Part shown: positions 4,462 to 5,657 of the stretch, one piece after another
Layout of the letters: every line of letters starts with the position of its first letter
How positions within the stretch are numbered: the first letter of the stretch is position 1
Origin: an uncultured Cardiobacterium sp.
Lineage (GTDB): Bacteria > Pseudomonadota > Gammaproteobacteria > Cardiobacteriales > Cardiobacteriaceae
Direction of reading: 5' to 3'
DNA length: 5,657 nucleotides
Assembly: GCF_938028185.1 (NCBI RefSeq)
Contig: NZ_CALJAH010000389.1
Span: 1-5,657 of the forward strand
Notes under the pieces: model-generated
The model's input: only the letters and a program-made list of their open reading frames with translations
The model's database searches: none
Told to the model about the DNA's origin: nothing
Position numbers and translations under genes: made by a program

Positions 4462-5657
4462 ATGAACCCCAAAACCACCCTGCGCGGCATCCTCCTCGCC
4501 GCCCTCCTCGCCGCCGCCCTGCCCGTCGCCCACAGCGCTCCGGCCAAAACCGCCGCCAAACCGGCAGCAACCAAACCGGCCACCAACAAAACCGCCGCAA
4601 CAAAACCCGCGACCAACAAAACCCCCGCCAAACCCGCCCCGGCCAAAGCGGCACCAGCCAAAACCACGACCAAAACCACTGCGGCCAAAACCGCTGCCAA
4701 ACCGGCTGCTCCCGGCAAAACCGCCGCCAAAGCGGACAACAACCCCAAAAAAACCGCGAAAACCACCGCGGCCACCAACAAACCCGCCGCCAAAAACGAC
4801 AAAACCAAAGACACCAGCAAAACCGCGACAGCCAAAAACGACAAAACCAAAAACACCGCCAAAACCACGACAGCCAAAAACGACAAAAGCAAAGACACCG
4901 CCAAAACCGCGACAACCAAAACCGACAAACCCGCCGCCAAAAACAACCCCTGCGGCGACCAGCGCCTGGCCGCCTTGAGCGCCGCGCGCGAAGGCAAACT
5001 GGACGCCCTCAAAAAATACCACGACCAAAAATGCCCCTTTAACATCACCGACACCAGCGGCCTCACCCCCTACGACCTGGCCACCCTGAACGGCCACAAA
5101 AACATCACCGACTGGCTCATCCAAAACAAACACGCCAAAAAAGACCAGCACAGCAGCGCCTACACCAAAACCCTGCAAACCAGCCTGAACTTCCTCGGCT
5201 ACAACGCCGGCCCCGCCAACGGCAAAACCACCGCCGCCACCACGGCCGCCATCAAGGCCTACCAAAAAGCCAACGGCCTTGCGACCACCGGCAAAACCGA
5301 CCCCAGCTGGCTACCCGGCCTGAACACCCAAATCAACAAAAAACTCCAACAAAAACTGCGCGCCGAAGGCTACGACACCGGCGGCAGCAAAGGCATCATC
5401 GGCGCCAAAAGCCAAAACGCCATCCAGGAATACCGGAAAAAACACAAACTGGGTACCAACGACAACCCGCAAGACAGCCAACTCCTTGCCCAACTCATGA
5501 ACGGCGACAAAGCCGCAGCCAAAAACGACAAAACCAAAGAAACCGCCGCCGCCAAACGCCCGCCGGCCAGCATCGCCGCGCCCGACCTCGACCGCCGCGA
5601 CGCCGAACAACGCGCGACCGAAGCCGCCGAACAACAACAAGCCGAAGCCATCGCCCG
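4462..5657 (+). CDS. Exported Lys/Ala-rich protein with ankyrin-like and tandem peptidoglycan-binding segments (3' end missing)
   Basis: An uninterrupted frame of 398 codons runs off the right edge; start by ATG at 4462 with GAGG at 4448-4451, 20 bases after nudF. Residues 1-25 form a signal peptide (positive N-terminus, hydrophobic GILLAALLAAALPVA core, probable cleavage AHS|AP). Residues 26-163 are a low-complexity Lys/Ala/Thr/Pro/Asn linker of AlgP- or histone H1-like composition, including three 14-residue repeats at 110-151. Residues 164-225 resemble ankyrin repeats (LSAAREGKLDALKKY, then SGLTPYDLATLNGHKNITDW). Residues 236-285 match the PG_binding_1 pattern (LQTSLNFLGYN, TTAAIKAYQKANGL, TGKTD), and 294-348 look like a second, divergent copy (LQQKLRAEGYDTGG, SQNAIQEYRKKHKL). 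From 353 the linker motif returns, then a Glu/Gln/Ala-rich helical start. No enzyme domain is visible; a periplasmic wall-binding role is inferred. Lys is written almost only as AAA. Confidence 0.85.
   Translation, partial: MNPKTTLRGILLAALLAAALPVAHSAPAKTAAKPAATKPATNKTAATKPATNKTPAKPAPAKAAPAKTTTKTTAAKTAAKPAAPGKTAAKADNNPKKTAKTTAATNKPAAKNDKTKDTSKTATAKNDKTKNTAKTTTAKNDKSKDTAKTATTKTDKPAAKNNPCGDQRLAALSAAREGKLDALKKYHDQKCPFNITDTSGLTPYDLATLNGHKNITDWLIQNKHAKKDQHSSAYTKTLQTSLNFLGYNAGPANGKTTAATTAAIKAYQKANGLATTGKTDPSWLPGLNTQINKKLQQKLRAEGYDTGGSKGIIGAKSQNAIQEYRKKHKLGTNDNPQDSQLLAQLMNGDKAAAKNDKTKETAAAKRPPASIAAPDLDRRDAEQRATEAAEQQQAEAIA
4789..4914 (+). repeat. Three tandem 42-base in-frame repeats
   Basis: Three consecutive 42-base units encode residues 110-123, 124-137 and 138-151 of the exported protein, with consensus AKNDKTKDTAKTAT. 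The units differ at only a few bases (for example K-D-T-S, K-N-T-A and K-D-T-A). A degenerate fourth start (TKTDKP) follows. The first ten residues of the unit reappear at 5518-5547 as AKNDKTKETA, about 600 bases later, beyond the peptidoglycan-binding segments. The in-frame unit length lets copy number change without breaking the gene. Confidence 0.85.

Noticed and set aside
3077..4915. 612-codon open frame on the minus strand
   Set aside because: It runs antisense through the 3' end of surE, the NlpD-like gene, nudF and the linker of the last gene. Its product is Trp/Phe/Arg- and Ala/Val/Gly-rich low complexity, as expected from the complement of C/A-rich codons, with no domain recognised.
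3984..5042. 352-codon plus-strand frame overlapping nudF and the last gene
   Set aside because: It is out of frame with both real genes; the translation is Arg/Gln/Pro/Thr-rich low complexity. The correct frame starts at 4462 with a signal peptide and recognisable domains.
4345..5265. 306-codon minus-strand Gly/Phe-rich frame
   Set aside because: Produced by the complement of the AAA/ACC/GCC-rich linker; repetitive composition rather than a protein family.
1..5657. Neisseria-type (GCCGTCTGAA) or Haemophilus-type (AAGTGCGGT) DNA uptake sequences, tRNA genes, CRISPR repeats
   Set aside because: I looked for these by eye and saw none; the only regular tandem array is the in-frame coding repeat at 4789-4914.

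Overview
The window comes from a GC-rich proteobacterium. The surE-nlpD pairing, the NudF-type ADP-ribose pyrophosphatase and the AroB sequence all fit Gammaproteobacteria; a Cardiobacterium-like genome is one candidate, but the genus cannot be fixed from this window. All genes lie on the + strand and are tightly packed. The coding part is clearly GC-rich, while the first 180 bases are only about 48% GC (86 of 180 counted).

Layout. Bases 1-242 hold no convincing intact gene. They contain a chain of inverted repeats and palindromes, possibly with decayed coding remnants, ending in a strong intrinsic terminator at 216-242. aroB (324-1418, 3-dehydroquinate synthase of the shikimate pathway) follows and overlaps by 4 bases (ATGA) a LysR-type regulator gene (1415-2290). 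A 121-base gap carries a good sigma70-like promoter (2353-2380) whose -10 box sits inside an imperfect dyad.

This promoter leads into a compact cluster: surE (2412-3164, survival nucleotidase), an nlpD-like lipoprotein gene (3161-3850, LysM plus degenerate LytM/M23 domain, overlapping surE by ATGA), nudF (3857-4441) and a gene running off the right edge (4462 to beyond 5657). The last protein is predicted to be exported. It has a signal peptide, a long Lys/Ala/Thr/Pro-rich linker with a 14-residue tandem repeat, an ankyrin-like segment and two tandem peptidoglycan-binding-like repeats, then starts a new charged, helix-prone region.

How the genes fit together. The surE cluster joins nucleotide housekeeping (SurE, NudF) with two cell-envelope proteins (the NlpD-like protein and the last one) that both carry wall-binding modules. 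The NlpD-like protein lacks every M23 catalytic position I could align, so it is more likely a regulator of a wall amidase than an enzyme. The most unusual object is the incomplete gene at the right edge; the most puzzling DNA is the structured low-GC segment at the left edge.
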